A DNA stretch of 64,000 nucleotides from Aureobasidium sp. EXF-3400 (Eukaryota > Ascomycota > Dothideomycetes > Dothideales > Saccotheciaceae). The notes under the pieces were generated by a model. The model was not told the origin of the DNA. It made no database searches and saw only the letters and a list, made by a program, of their open reading frames with translations. How positions within the stretch are numbered: the stretch's first letter is position 1; each line of letters begins with the position of its first letter. Of the stretch, positions 21,501-31,796 are shown in pieces. Made by a program: the position numbers and the translations under genes. The stretch covers positions 62,001 to 126,000 of the forward strand of contig SWBL01000115.1 in NCBI GenBank assembly GCA_024195585.1. The letters are read 5' to 3'.

Positions 21501-23443
21501 CAGTCAAACAATCTAGCAATTAGGCCTTTGTGTGGTTCATCAGGTTGTTGCGGTTGAGGTACAATGTTTTGCTCTGGTGCAGTCGGCACCTCAGCAGGAC
21601 TCTCTGCTGCAGGTTGTATCTCAGCTGGAGACCCCTCTCCCGAGATCTGTTCGGTTTCTGCGTGTGAATCATACGTCGCATTTTGATCTGTGGAACTCTG
21701 GTTTGATTCGATGGCGGCAGTTTCGGACTGAGATTCTGTCGAATGGTTGGGCGCTGTTGTGTTGGCGATAGTTGTGTCCTGATCGTCTTGCCGATGGTCT
21801 GTGTCGAGCTGGGGTGATCGAGAAGTTGTTGTAGTGTTCGATGTTTCTGAGTTAGAGGAAGCCGTGATCGACTGCCAACTCCCACGGCTGCTATTGCCAT
21901 CAAGCTCAGTGTCCTGATGGCGATCACGTTCAGAGTCGTGTGAGGACTCCTCAAGTGACTGTATGACCCTCTGTGCGTGTGATGATGCGTCTCTCGGAGG
22001 CATCGCTGGTCGTCTCTGTGGCTCAGTCGAAGTTTCATCATCTATATCGCGTTCGGTATCAGATCCAGAAGGCGCAGGGCCTGCTTCAGGATACTCATCG
22101 TCGGACAAGCCAACCTTGTCCTCGGGAAGATTGCTAAACAACATGTATTTAGTCTGGTCTTCGTTGAGCAGGAATTCGCGCCAGAGATCTCCTTCGGTTG
22201 GGCCTAGATTGTCCAGAATAGCCCATAGATTCTGTGCAATGTCAGGCCGAGTTATACCAGAATCCTCAGCAAGTTTGATTTGTTCGAGGAGCTCCTCGGT
22301 GGCCTCCTCGAATCCTTCCATGAACTCCTCATGATCTTCACCCTCATATTGATGAGGTACTCCTGCATTGTCCATGAGAGTTTCCATAGCGTACCAACCA
22401 ATAAATTCAGTGCCCTGATTGCCATCATCTTCAAGGGCTTCACCTTCGCGTGGAAGCTGCTCAAAGATGTGCCGATAACGCTCTACGGCAGGTCGAAAGT
22501 TTTCATCTTCCAGTGCGGCCGCCTCGAGATCGTGCAAGCGTTGAGCAGCTCGCTCGGCAACGTCCAGTTGTACCTCTGCATCGCGGATATGGGCGGCAGC
22601 GTTGATTATTGGTTGCTGTTGAACAACCCACTCTCGAATCAGGAAAACAAGAATGAATGCGACTACGACATTGATGGTGATTATGTCGCCCTCGAGCACG
22701 TCGAGGATGAAACGGTTAAGCCAGATGTGAGACGTCAAATTATTTACAGCTTTGACATCGGATAACAAGCTAGAATAGGGCGGTACGAACGAGGTTTCGG
22801 ATTGTGTGTGTAGCGAAGAATAGAGGGCGGGTTGGCTTAGAGGCTTCAATGGATAGAATAGGGTGCTCACTAGGAACTTGCCTAGACTTAGGCCGAAAGG
22901 CTCCTTGTCGGGAGAAGTACCGCTAGCAGAGGTCGAGTTATCGTGTTGTTGCGCAGCATGAGCAATCTTAGCCAACCAAGGGTCTCTTGCCCAACCTGCA
23001 TCCAAGATCCAGAAGAGACCCCTCCACGACCAACGAATAACCCAAGGAAGCACAACAAGCCAGACGAGGGCGACAGTGAGAGCGCGAGCCCAGGTCAAGA
23101 GGTAGTTCAAGGTGTGAAGACAAGCTTTCTTTGCGAAAATGGGCAGCGGCAGGGTTTGAGGCATATGCGAGTCGTAAAGCTTTGTGAAGCGAAAGGGGGT
23201 CTTGCAGAGTTCGCAGTGCTTCTTGTTGGAGTGCGATAGCCACTCCATCAAGCAGTCCTGGTGGACGAACTTGATGCTGCCACTGCACTTGCAGGGGTAA
23301 AAGAGCGGCTCTGCGGCGGAACCCTCGCTACGACATATCCTGCATGTATCGGCCTCGGAAGGCGATTTATCGTTGGCTTCGGTAGGGTCGAATTGCGGAT
23401 CGTTCATGATGTCCGGAGAGGACGCGGGGTCTGTGGCCGACAT
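18530..23443 (-). CDS. SSM4: ER ubiquitin ligase Doa10/Ssm4 (MARCH6 type)
   Basis: Membrane E3 ubiquitin ligase of the ER-associated degradation pathway. Uninterrupted 1637-aa frame. Residues about 33-80 form a RING-CH (C4HC3) finger: CRIC, PCKCSGS, HQDCLMEWL and CELC in the expected spacing. Two hydrophobic spans follow (about 105-150). A long acidic, Ser/Gln/Thr-rich cytosolic loop covers about 430-660. The rest carries about a dozen membrane spans, including the TEB4-Doa10 region (GVPYFFGKIALLFLGNP and onward). The C-terminal part keeps the LIGERLHNLGE-type amphipathic block found in the family. Length is in the usual range for filamentous fungi. No missing RING ligand. Confidence 0.95.
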   Translation of the reverse strand: MSATDPASSPDIMNDPQFDPTEANDKSPSEADTCRICRSEGSAAEPLFYPCKCSGSIKFVHQDCLMEWLSHSNKKHCELCKTPFRFTKLYDSHMPQTLPLPIFAKKACLHTLNYLLTWARALTVALVWLVVLPWVIRWSWRGLFWILDAGWARDPWLAKIAHAAQQHDNSTSASGTSPDKEPFGLSLGKFLVSTLFYPLKPLSQPALYSSLHTQSETSFVPPYSSLLSDVKAVNNLTSHIWLNRFILDVLEGDIITINVVVAFILVFLIREWVVQQQPIINAAAHIRDAEVQLDVAERAAQRLHDLEAAALEDENFRPAVERYRHIFEQLPREGEALEDDGNQGTEFIGWYAMETLMDNAGVPHQYEGEDHEEFMEGFEEATEELLEQIKLAEDSGITRPDIAQNLWAILDNLGPTEGDLWREFLLNEDQTKYMLFSNLPEDKVGLSDDEYPEAGPAPSGSDTERDIDDETSTEPQRRPAMPPRDASSHAQRVIQSLEESSHDSERDRHQDTELDGNSSRGSWQSITASSNSETSNTTTTSRSPQLDTDHRQDDQDTTIANTTAPNHSTESQSETAAIESNQSSTDQNATYDSHAETEQISGEGSPAEIQPAAESPAEVPTAPEQNIVPQPQQPDEPHKGLIARLFDWFWADIVIEEENDPLPGIFDEEIVRNEAEEPPFVHIHGGEHVHMPENAQDPEVLQAAADAGLDAEAIEDAEDLEGVLELIGMQGPLAGLAQTAVFCGFLITATLWLAIGVPYFFGKIALLFLGNPITSMIMTPLRIVSAVADTIVDVTVYVGGAATYFGSQIVTQLLSLLLGSVFSKLGLGYVESLAKRAHHAADGAGARLAGLFDGDGPVELGPLIISMQAHQSLLNLKSEAAQVGRFIFDCVSGISYHMQNSTVSNMLSMINNTATRTLQHTTASYTWVRTMLREGLLEAVTDGSFTFTVKHDDSSLDPSLAVWTNEDRCLAVLAGYILLAMIGTMYLLRKESLFNSPGLQQIEKSFADLLKQAGGVLKVILIISIEMLVFPLYCGMLLDCALLPLFENASVASRLAFASRSPWLFVFLHWFIGTCYMFHFALFVSMCRRVLRSGVLYFIRDPDDPTFHPVRDVLERSVTTQLRKIAFSGLVYGGLVIVCLGGAIWGTSRFGVFPIRWARPEADLEFPIDFLGYNLLAPVVALYLFPSKGMEKVFGRWLKLCARSLRLSQFLFGERRKIEEGHLEGESWLSKLNPWKDQGAIVKSGNFIKDGKYVRAPATDQVRIPRGERVFLEVDESDQRVDGTSASNGIHGRQPENFMQVYIPPWFRLRILTFISCLWMFAIAMGFGVTVVPMIFGRQIMSILAPDHIAPNDLYNFAIGITALGIVLQSLFNGRRALGSLKNMTSRQNLAAVSASIRKQTWRSIRSAYVYGFAVVIVPSLFALVLELYLILPLRTYMGPPAMIQKSANTPPLNNLPGAQVTLSNTTFTDFTETQTAQVAVASHTFHILQDWTLGFIYGRVVLRLLLLSRHSRPAAAFRMITRDGFTNPNAGLATRAFVLPTLLLFSIVLICPPLIASVLDVTNVISASVRTKVYRYSYPICASQMLGLWCTWELSEGMRRWRGRIKDEVYLIGERLHNLGERRPPEGSKSVVRRHS

Positions 23444-24120
23444 TTTGTGATGGCGTCAAGGAGGAAGCGAAAGGCTTAGGGAGGGCCGTCAAGGCGGAAG
23501 CGTTTCTTCAAGGCGACATCTAAGACGGGAGAGTCGAGGCTGATGGGTAGCGGACGACAGTGAGGTTGTTGGAAGGTTTGTAGGTGGGTGTTCTCGCACA
23601 CAACCAGATCAAGTAGAAAGAGCAACATCGACCGTGGACGATCACCATCCGTAAGGTACCTTACTCGGGGTGGACCCGGGAGCACGTGAAGAGCCAAGAC
23701 CACGGGTCGGCCAGATGCTCTTTATGCATCTACTCTCACGACGGGCATTGATGATTCAGTATAGATTCTTCAGATATTCAATCAGACTTATAGTCTTTAA
23801 TGTCCTATATGTACATGAGCAGCAGTAAATATTCATCATACACAACTGCTTTTCGATAGAGATAGAGTTCCCTCCCAAGCAGCGCTGGTCAGGATGCTCT
23901 GTGCACAGACCCTCTTGACGTCAAGGTGCATGCGGCGCACACGAGCAGGAGCAGCGCAGAAGCAAGTTGGAGCAAGCACAAGCTGCCAGGTTTACTCGTC
24001 ACTCTCCCCTGACAAGCACAACGACTTTGTGGTATTAAGACGAGCCTGCCGTCTGTCATTCGCATCGCATCTCTCTCTCCAACAAGCTCCATGCAGGTCT
24101 AACCTCCATCTGTTGTCACC
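23444..24120. other. Divergent promoter region between SSM4 and the 24121 gene
   Basis: About 680 bases between divergent start codons. A CACGTG E-box-like hexamer lies near 23,683-23,688. Pyrimidine-rich sequence just before 24121 fits a 5' leader. No gene seen. Confidence 0.45.
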
Positions 24121-27100
24121 ATGGCCATTCGAAACGAGAAGGCGCCGAACGGCTCCATCTCGACATCATCAACAAGAGGCCGCCAGGTCAAGAGGCGAGG
24201 CTTTTTCTCGCGACTCATCAGCATAACCCTGAGGTATCCACCCAATCAATTACCCATTCCTACCATTCGTTGCTAATTCTGCTGCAGGTTGTCTATATGG
24301 TACACGCTCCTCACAGTCGTCTTCCGCTGTCCGTCATCGCCCAAACAGCTCACCAAAGATTCACCCAACGTTTGCGAGCCTTACTTCCAACTCAGGGACT
24401 TTGCTGTTCCTCACCTCCAACCTTACTATGATACCTATGCCTCTCCTTACGTTCAACAAGTCCAACCCTACTTTGACCGCGTCAAGGAACAGGCCTACGT
24501 CCCTGCTGCTGCCTTTGCTCAAAAGCATGGTGCCCCTCGTGCCGCCCAGATCCAGAAGTATGCCACCAAGGAATGGAAGCGATCCGTCCGCCCTCAGCTG
24601 GACGTCGCTCGCAAGCACGCCCTGAAGCAGTACGACTCTACCTTGGGTCCCCACGTCCAAAAGATCCAAGACGCCGTGTCTCCTTACTACACAAACGTCA
24701 AGGCCTCGGCCACTGACTTTTACGAACTCGAGTTGCTGCCCGCTTACAAGCACACTGCCCCTTATGCCAAGAAGTTCTACGGCCAAGCTCATCGCTTCTC
24801 CGTCAATACCGCTCTGCCTTACGCTCGTTGGGGTACCGACTTGACTTTCACCTTTGTTCGCCGACAGATCTGGCCTAGGATCCAGGTCCTCTATGGAGAA
24901 AATGTTGAGCCCCAAATCTTCAAGATCACCCAGAGACTTGGTCGTTACCGCGACGAAAAGAAGATCGAAGCCGCTGTCGAGTCCGCCGAGAGTTCCGCGT
25001 CTTCCTCGTCTTCTTCCATCTCCTCAGCTGCATCTGCTTCTTCTACCGTCGTAGCTAGCTCACCCTCGGCCGTGGTCTCCAGTGCTAGTTCCGTGGTTGA
25101 GTCCATCATGACCAAGGCGTCTAGCGTTGTCGTTGCCTCCCCTTCGATGGCACCTACTGAGGAAGAGCCTAGTGCTGCCGAGCAGTTCTCTGAGGATCTC
25201 AAGGTTTGGGAAGAGCACGTTTCCATTGCTGTGCGCGAGGGACTCGACCACCTGCGCGAACGTATTCAGGAGATTTGCGACCGCCAAGTCGAGACCCAAA
25301 CCAACGGTGTTGGCCAAGCTCTGATCGTCCAGCTGGAAGAAGGTTCCTCGTCGGCCTTTAGAAGCCTCAAGGCCAGAGTTGAAACTGTTATCGAGCATCT
25401 CCCCGAAGAGCCCTCAGAGTCTGACATTTCATCTGCTCAAGACTCCATCAACAAGGAAGTTAAGAAGGCCGGTCAGACCATTAAACAGAAGGCCCAGAAC
25501 GTCCGTGACTGGAAACAAACCTTTGACCAAGACATTACTCGACTTATTGAGGCTGCCGCCAACTCTACTCTTGAGACTATTGACAATATCCGTGACCTCC
25601 GTCTGCAGGAGATCGGAAGACGTTGGGCTTCCAATGCTGCTATCACTCACAGAGACTGGACTAAATACAACGACCTCAAGAAAGCCTCGAGCAAGGGTCG
25701 TGATGAGGTCGCCGCTCTCGCCACCTCAGACGAGCTCACTCAGGCCAAGAAGGGCGCTCACGCAATTGAGGAAAAAGCCATGGCCATTGCTGAAGACGCT
25801 GCCAAAGAGCTTGCCAGGCTCAAGAGTGTTTCTCAGTGGAAACTTGAGGCTAGAGATTCTTCCGACGACTTCAATACCAAGTACGCACCAGCCGCTGCTG
25901 CTAGAGTCAAGCAGCAAGTCGCCGAGAAGATTTCTGATGCCAAAGAGGCCATCGCTGGAAGCTCCCAAGGTACTATCGAGTCAGCAACCTCAGTGCTGTC
26001 CTCTCAAGGCTCTCAGGTAGCTTCCAGCATGTCCGCCCAAGGATCGCAAGCAGCCTCGCGCATTTCTTCAGAGGGCTCCCGGGTGGCGTCCAGTGCATCT
26101 GAGGCTATCTTGGGAACTAGCACTGGCTCCGTGGAAAGCGCCGCATCTAAGGTATCAGAGAAGGTACTCGGCTCCGAGCAAGCTACTGTCGAGAGCATCG
26201 CTTCGGTTGTTTCTGAGAGTGCTAAAAGTGCAGCCACTGTCGCCTCAGAGTCTGTTCTGGGCACACAACCTGGTGTCGCAGAACAGGCTGCCACAAAGGT
26301 TTCTGAGGCTGTAGTCGGTCGTGACACTCCCGTCATTGAGAGTATTTCTTCTGCAGCCAGCTCGGCTAGCTCGCGAGTTGCTGACCAGTCCCTTAATGTT
26401 GAGATGGCAAAGAGCCTCAACGTTGCAAAGTCTAGCGCATCTTCTGCTGCTAGTAAAGCTTCTTCCAGCGTTGCCTCAATTGTCTCCAGCGTGTCGGCCC
26501 CGTCAATTGTGTCCGAAGCATCTTCCAGCGTTGCCTCGATTGCATCCAGCATTTCTGCTCCGTCGATTGTGTCTGAGGCTTCTTCCAGCATTGCCTCAGT
26601 TGTGTCCAGTGTGTCGGCTCCATCGATTGTTTCTGAGGCATCTTCGAGCATCAGCTCAGTTGCTCAGCAAGGATCATCGAGTGCGTCATCCGTAGCATCC
26701 CAAGTCTCCGAGAGTGCATCCGATGCTTCTGAAAAGGCCTCGAAGAAGGTCTGGGGCGGAGCTATGGCTCAAGCAGTTCCTTCGGCACGTTCCATTGTCC
26801 TCGACGATGACATTGTCGACGATGAGTACACGTACTCAAGCAAACTTCAGGACATCCTCGGAAAGGCTGGCAGTCAGGCAAGTCAGCTCACCCAAGCAGT
26901 CCAGGATGCTATGAAGCCTGCTCCTACCCAAGGCAGCGCCGAATCGGTCACTTCTCTTGCTAGTGAGCAGTATGAACGGGCTCTTTCTGCAGCAAGCAGT
27001 GTCATCTTTGGCACCGAACAAGGTGTTGGAGAGTCTCTGTCGAGTGTCGCTAGTGACAGATATGCTTCTGCAGTTTCTGCCGCATCCAGCGCTATTTACG

Positions 27101-29016
27101 GTGAACCCATTCCTGCCACCAAGTCCATTGCTTCTCAAGTCGCCTCGGTAGCAGCTTCTGTCACCGCCTCCGCTAGTGGCAACATTGATTCCTTCCAGTC
27201 GCAGGCTAGTTCAATCTACACTGAGGCCCAGTCTGTCTACTCGAACTCTATCGCAGACCCGCTGCAACCTGTTTATTCCAGTTCCATCGCAGATCCCGTG
27301 CAGTCAGCTCTGTCTTCAATCTCGTCGATAGCATCTTCAAGACTTCAAGAAGGTCTTTCATCCGCAAGTGCTCAGTTCGAACATGCTAAGAGCGCTGTCG
27401 GCGCTTCGCCAACACCTGTCCAACAAGGTGTTTTGGCAGATGCTCAGCGCAGATACTACGAGATGGTGGGTTACGCTTATGACCGTTACTCAGCCTTCGA
27501 GTCTGCTGGAAGAGACATGGTTGCGGCACGCCCTACATCCACTTCTGGGTATTCTAATGCGCTTGCTGCTGCCCAGAGCCAGTACAGCAGTGCCGTTGAT
27601 GCCGCTTCAAGGAACATGGACAGTATCCTCTCATCAGCACGTTCTGTTGTCAGTGGCACCACTCAGTCTCCAGCTCAGAGCTTGATCGACCAAGCATCGA
27701 GCCAATATGATGCTGCAACTTTGAGTGCCTCCTCGTACCTCGTCATCGCTTCATCAAAGGCCAGCGAAGCCATCTATGGCACTCAGCCTGCTATGTACGA
27801 GAACCTTGTCGCCTCTGCTCAAAGCCAGTATGATGCCGCTTACAGTGCTGCAAGCTCCACCCTGAACAACATTCTTGACTCGGCGAGCTCTACTGCTGGA
27901 CCTGCTTTTGACACTGCATTCGAACAATACGAATTAGCAGTCTCTGCTGCCGGTGAGCAGTACTCAAGGGCAAGCGTCAAGGCAAGCGAAGCAATCTACG
28001 GCACATCCACAGGTTCTGTCGAATCAATCGCCAGCGCTGCTAGCACTGCTATCTATGGAAGTGAGACTCCATGGACGGAAGCCGCTGCTTCGCAGGCCAG
28101 CGAGAACTGGGAGATGCTGGTCTCCAAGGCTAGTGAACAAGTTTACGGTTCTCCTACGCCCTTCTTCTCTCAGGCTAGTGAGTACGCTTCTCAAGCCACC
28201 GTTGCTGTGGTGGAACAGTACGCTGCAGTCTCTGCCCTCTTCGACGAGCTCGTCAACGGACGCGAGCCAGAGTTCACCGAGAGTGTTTGGAACCGCCTTC
28301 AATCTGCATATTCTACTGGTGCTCCGGCCATCGCATCGAGTGCATCGAGTTATGCTCAAGATGTTTACGCTAGCGCATCTTCATTCTATGAATCAGCCTT
28401 CACACCCCCACCAACCGTCGAGGCTCTCCTGGACAACGTCAACGAGCAAATCAATTCTGCAGTCGACGCCGTTTCGGCCCAGATCTACGGCACTACAAAG
28501 GGTAATGTAGAGCAGATGACTGAAGCTGTTGGCAGCGCGTATAACGACGTTGCATCCCGCGCCAGTGAAGCTGTATATGGAACCACTACCGGTTATGCCG
28601 AAGCAGCTCAGAGCCAAATCTCAGATGCTGCTTCGTCTGCGCAGCAAGCTATCAGCGAAGCCTTGTTTGGAACACCATCTGCTGCCGCGGCAGCAAGCAT
28701 TTACACGTCGATCGCATCGGTCGCATCGGAAAATCGTGATGCTGTGGTATCAAAGGCTGTCGAGCAGTACGAGGCGGCTACATCGGCTGCCAGCAGCGCC
28801 ATCTACGGATCCGAAAAGGGAGCTTTCGAGAGTGCTCAAAGCAGGCTGTCAGTTGCCATGGCTAGTGCATCTAGCAGACTGGCGGAGTTTGGTGAGACTG
28901 CAAGTAAGGCAACAGGTGACTCGGTATCGAAAGTGGTAGAAGCAGCTCAGGAGGCAGCCTCATCAGCTAGCAGCGTGGCCGAATCGGTCAGTGCCAGGGT
29001 TAGAGATGAGCTCTAA
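24121..29016 (+). CDS. Very long Ser/Ala-rich repetitive protein, membrane-anchored N-terminus
   Basis: Function not recognised. Exon 24121-24233 and exon 24288-29016 (53-nt... i.e. 54-nt intron, GTATCC donor, GCTAAT branch, CTGCAG acceptor) give 1613 aa. A basic stretch (RRGFFSR) precedes a hydrophobic segment at about residues 32-50, likely a signal anchor. Residues about 60-230 are rich in Pro, Tyr, Gln and Ala with PYVQQVQPYFD-like amphipathic units recalling lipid-binding helices. Residues 330-560 are helical and charged. From about 600 to the end, 30-50-residue units recur around A(S/V)EAIYGT..G..ES. The composition predicts long amphipathic helices rather than an enzyme. Homologues are sometimes labelled as a homeobox factor in fungal databases; I see no homeodomain here. 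Confidence 0.78.
26461..26663 (+). repeat. 60-bp tandem coding repeat
   Basis: Three consecutive 60-bp units, 26461-26520, 26521-26580 and 26581-26640, and a partial fourth, each begin TCTTCCAGC or a close variant. They encode 20-residue units of the type SSSVASIVSSVSAPSIVSEA. The units differ mainly at third positions and at a few Val/Ile/Ala sites, so copy-number change within the gene is plausible. Confidence 0.85.
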
Positions 29017-29436
29017 GTGCACAAGTGAAGTTGTGACGAGGATGCAAGGATGAAGAAGAGGAGAAGGACATAGAAGTTCATGAGTTTATAACGAAAGCAT
29101 TTGTCTATTTTCACTAATATAAACATGATTCGCTCTTACAGATATGCTCGTGGATGTGAATTGATGGTTTGTCATGGATCAAGACGAAAATGGCTACGGA
29201 CAGACTCGGCGTAAAGTAGGGCGTCACTGCGCTGGGATGGACTCGACCCCATTCCCCGACCTCGGCAAGAGACCCCGCAATTGATAGGCGTGGTGATAAG
29301 GGAAGGAGCTCCACCATGGAGCTGGCCGCATTGGCCGCAATTGCCGTCCATCTAACCAGGTTGCACCTTCTTGACAATTCCTTGTTCTTGTTAGAGATTT
29401 CAAGAGCAGCCAGAAGAGTCTTCATATAATCACGCA
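29017..29436. other. Intergenic between the repeat-protein gene and MMSDH gene
   Basis: 420 bases containing the 3' flank of the upstream gene and the promoter of the dehydrogenase. No other feature recognised. Confidence 0.5.
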
Positions 29437-31228
29437 ATGGCAGGTCGACGAGCGATAGCACGCCGTGCTCTACAGAGCGTCTATCTCCAATCCGGGGTCA
29501 GCCGGCCAACATTGACAAGCACATTACGACTCGGCCAAACAGGAAACACATGCAAGCTGGGAGGCAGAAAGCTTCACATCTCTGCCAGACAGCTGAAGCC
29601 TGCTACTGCATCAGCTCTCTCGTCTACCGCTACTGAATACCCTACCACCCACGATCAGATCCAACAGCCCATCGACACACAGAACTTCCTCGACAACCAG
29701 TTCGTTGCCTCCAACGCCACACAATGGATCGATCTCCATGATCCCGCTACCAACAACCTTGTCACCCGTGTCCCTCAGTCCACCGATGAAGAGCTCAAGG
29801 CAGCAGTGGCATCCGCCGAGAAGGCCTTCCCTGCATGGAAAGCTACTAGTTTGCTGCACAGACAACAAATCATGTTCAAGTTCGTCCATCTGATCAGAGA
29901 GCACTGGGACCGTCTGGCTTCCTCGATCACTCTGGAGCAGGGCAAGACCTTTGCTGATGCCAAGGGTGATGTCCTCCGTGGACTTCAGGTTGCCGAGACA
30001 GCATGCGGCATTACAACTCAGCTCACTGGTGAGGTCCTCGAGGTCGCCAAGGACATGGAGACAAGGTCATACAAGGAGCCTCTAGGTGTTGTTGCTGCCA
30101 TCTGCCCCTTCAACTTCCCTGCCATGATTCCTCTGTGGGTCATCCCTACTGCTACCATTACCGGAAACACCGTTGTCGTCAAGCCTTCCGAGCGCGATCC
30201 TGGCGCCATGATGATCCTTTGTGAGCTTGCAGAGAAGGCTGGCTTCCCTCCTGGTGTCATCAACGTTGTTCACGGTGCTGCAAAGACTGTCGACTTCATG
30301 ATTGACGAACCTGCCATCAAGGCCATCAGCTTCGTCGGTAGCAACAAGGCCGGCGAATACATCTTCACTCGTGGTTCTGCCAACGGAAAGCGTGTCCAGG
30401 CCAACCTGGGTGCAAAGAACCACGCTGCTGTCCTTCCCGACTGCAACAGGAATGCCACCATCAATGCCATTGCAGGTGCCGCTTTCGGTGCCGCTGGTCA
30501 GCGATGCATGGCTCTGTCCACCGTCGTCTTTGTCGGTGACACCAAGAACTGGGTCGATGACATTGCCGACCGTGCTAAGGCCCTCAACGTCAACGGAGGT
30601 TTCGAGAAGGATGCTGAACTCGGTCCCGTCATCAGCCCTCAAGCAAAGGAGAGAATCGAGTCCATGATCGCCAGCGCCGAGAAGGAAGGTGCCACCATTG
30701 TCCTCGATGGCCGTGGCTATAAGCCCGAGAAGTACCCCAACGGCAACTTTGTCGGCCCAACTATCATCACAAACGTCACAAAAGACATGACTTGCTACAA
30801 GGAAGAGATCTTTGGTCCTGTGCTTGTTTGTCTGTCCGTCGACACCCTCGAGGAGGCTGTGGATTTGATCAACGCCAACGAATACGGAAACGTAAGTTTG
30901 ACCTAACCTACCCTAAAGACACAGTAAAACTAATCATGTCTTTCTCATACAGGGTGTTGCCATCTTCACAAACTCGGGCTCCACAGCCGCACGCTTCCAA
31001 CGCGACATCGAAGCCGGCCAAGTCGGCATCAACGTTCCTATTCCCGTCCCTCTCCCCATGTTCTCCTTCACCGGAAACAAGAAGTCTGTTGCTGGTGGTG
31101 GTGCCAGCACTTTCTACGGTAAGCCTGGTCTTGCCTTCTTCACTCAGACAAAGACTGTGACGAGTTTGTGGAGAAGCGAGGATGCTATTGCTACTAAGGC
31201 TGAGAGTGTCATGCCTACCATGCGTTAA
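29437..31228 (+). CDS. Methylmalonate-semialdehyde dehydrogenase, mitochondrial (ALDH6)
   Basis: CoA-acylating aldehyde dehydrogenase that turns methylmalonate semialdehyde into propionyl-CoA in valine breakdown, and malonate semialdehyde into acetyl-CoA. Exons 29437-30891 and 30953-31228 around a 61-nt intron give 576 aa. The first about 60 residues are Arg/Ser/Thr-rich without acidic residues at the start, a mitochondrial presequence. Seen: [39 protein letters not shown] and the active-site block [10 protein letters not shown] with Cys357, then [11 protein letters not shown] and [18 protein letters not shown]. These are specific for the ALDH6 group. The final exon supplies the conserved C-terminus. 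The leucine-pathway genes lie about 10 kb to the right. Confidence 0.95.
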
Positions 31229-31796
31229 AGAGATATGTTTGAACGGGGGAAAGAAGGAGTGTTGGGGTGTTGTTTAGGCATATATATTCATGATGAACAA
31301 AAATGCTTTTGAATTCTCCACGATATCAAGACTGATTCAGCGTTGGTGAGACAGCTTCGAAAAAAACTCTCCATGCAAGATCCTAGAAAGGAGTCGATGG
31401 CCTGTGATGTTTTCTGCCTGTTCCTGGCCAATGACCATTTGGACAGCATAACCCCAGCAAAAGGTCCAAGAAAAAGATGAAGATATGTGGTCCAAGAAAC
31501 CAAGACACAAAGATTGTGAGATTCAGTGAAAGATTGATCTCGCCTGCGTGAACGAAGCAAATATACATTGTGTAAAAGGTAAAATCAAAGTACTGTATAG
31601 TGCTTTTTTCTGAGAAGCCAAAGAAAACAAAAACAGAAGAAGAAAATAGTCCCAATCCAAAATGCCCCTTGGGGGTCAAAATTCGATCCATAGCCCATAT
31701 AGTAGTAGTAGTAGTAGTAGTGGTAATCATTGTTCCATGTGCAAAAACGCCATTCGTAAAAAAGGTTATGGATGTAAACCTGGAATCATCCTTTGA
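31229..31796. other. Convergent 3' flanks with a TAG microsatellite
   Basis: Interval between the convergent dehydrogenase and CTI6 genes. It holds both 3' UTRs and a seven-copy TAG microsatellite at 31700-31721. No gene seen. Confidence 0.5.
31700..31721. repeat. (TAG)7 trinucleotide microsatellite
   Basis: Seven perfect TAG units plus one T, just past the 3' end of CTI6. Likely length-variable among strains. Confidence 0.9.

Noticed and set aside
24121..29016. Homeobox-factor identity for the long repeat protein
   Set aside because: No homeodomain helix pattern (no WFQNRR-like block) is present; such labels arise from low-complexity matches.
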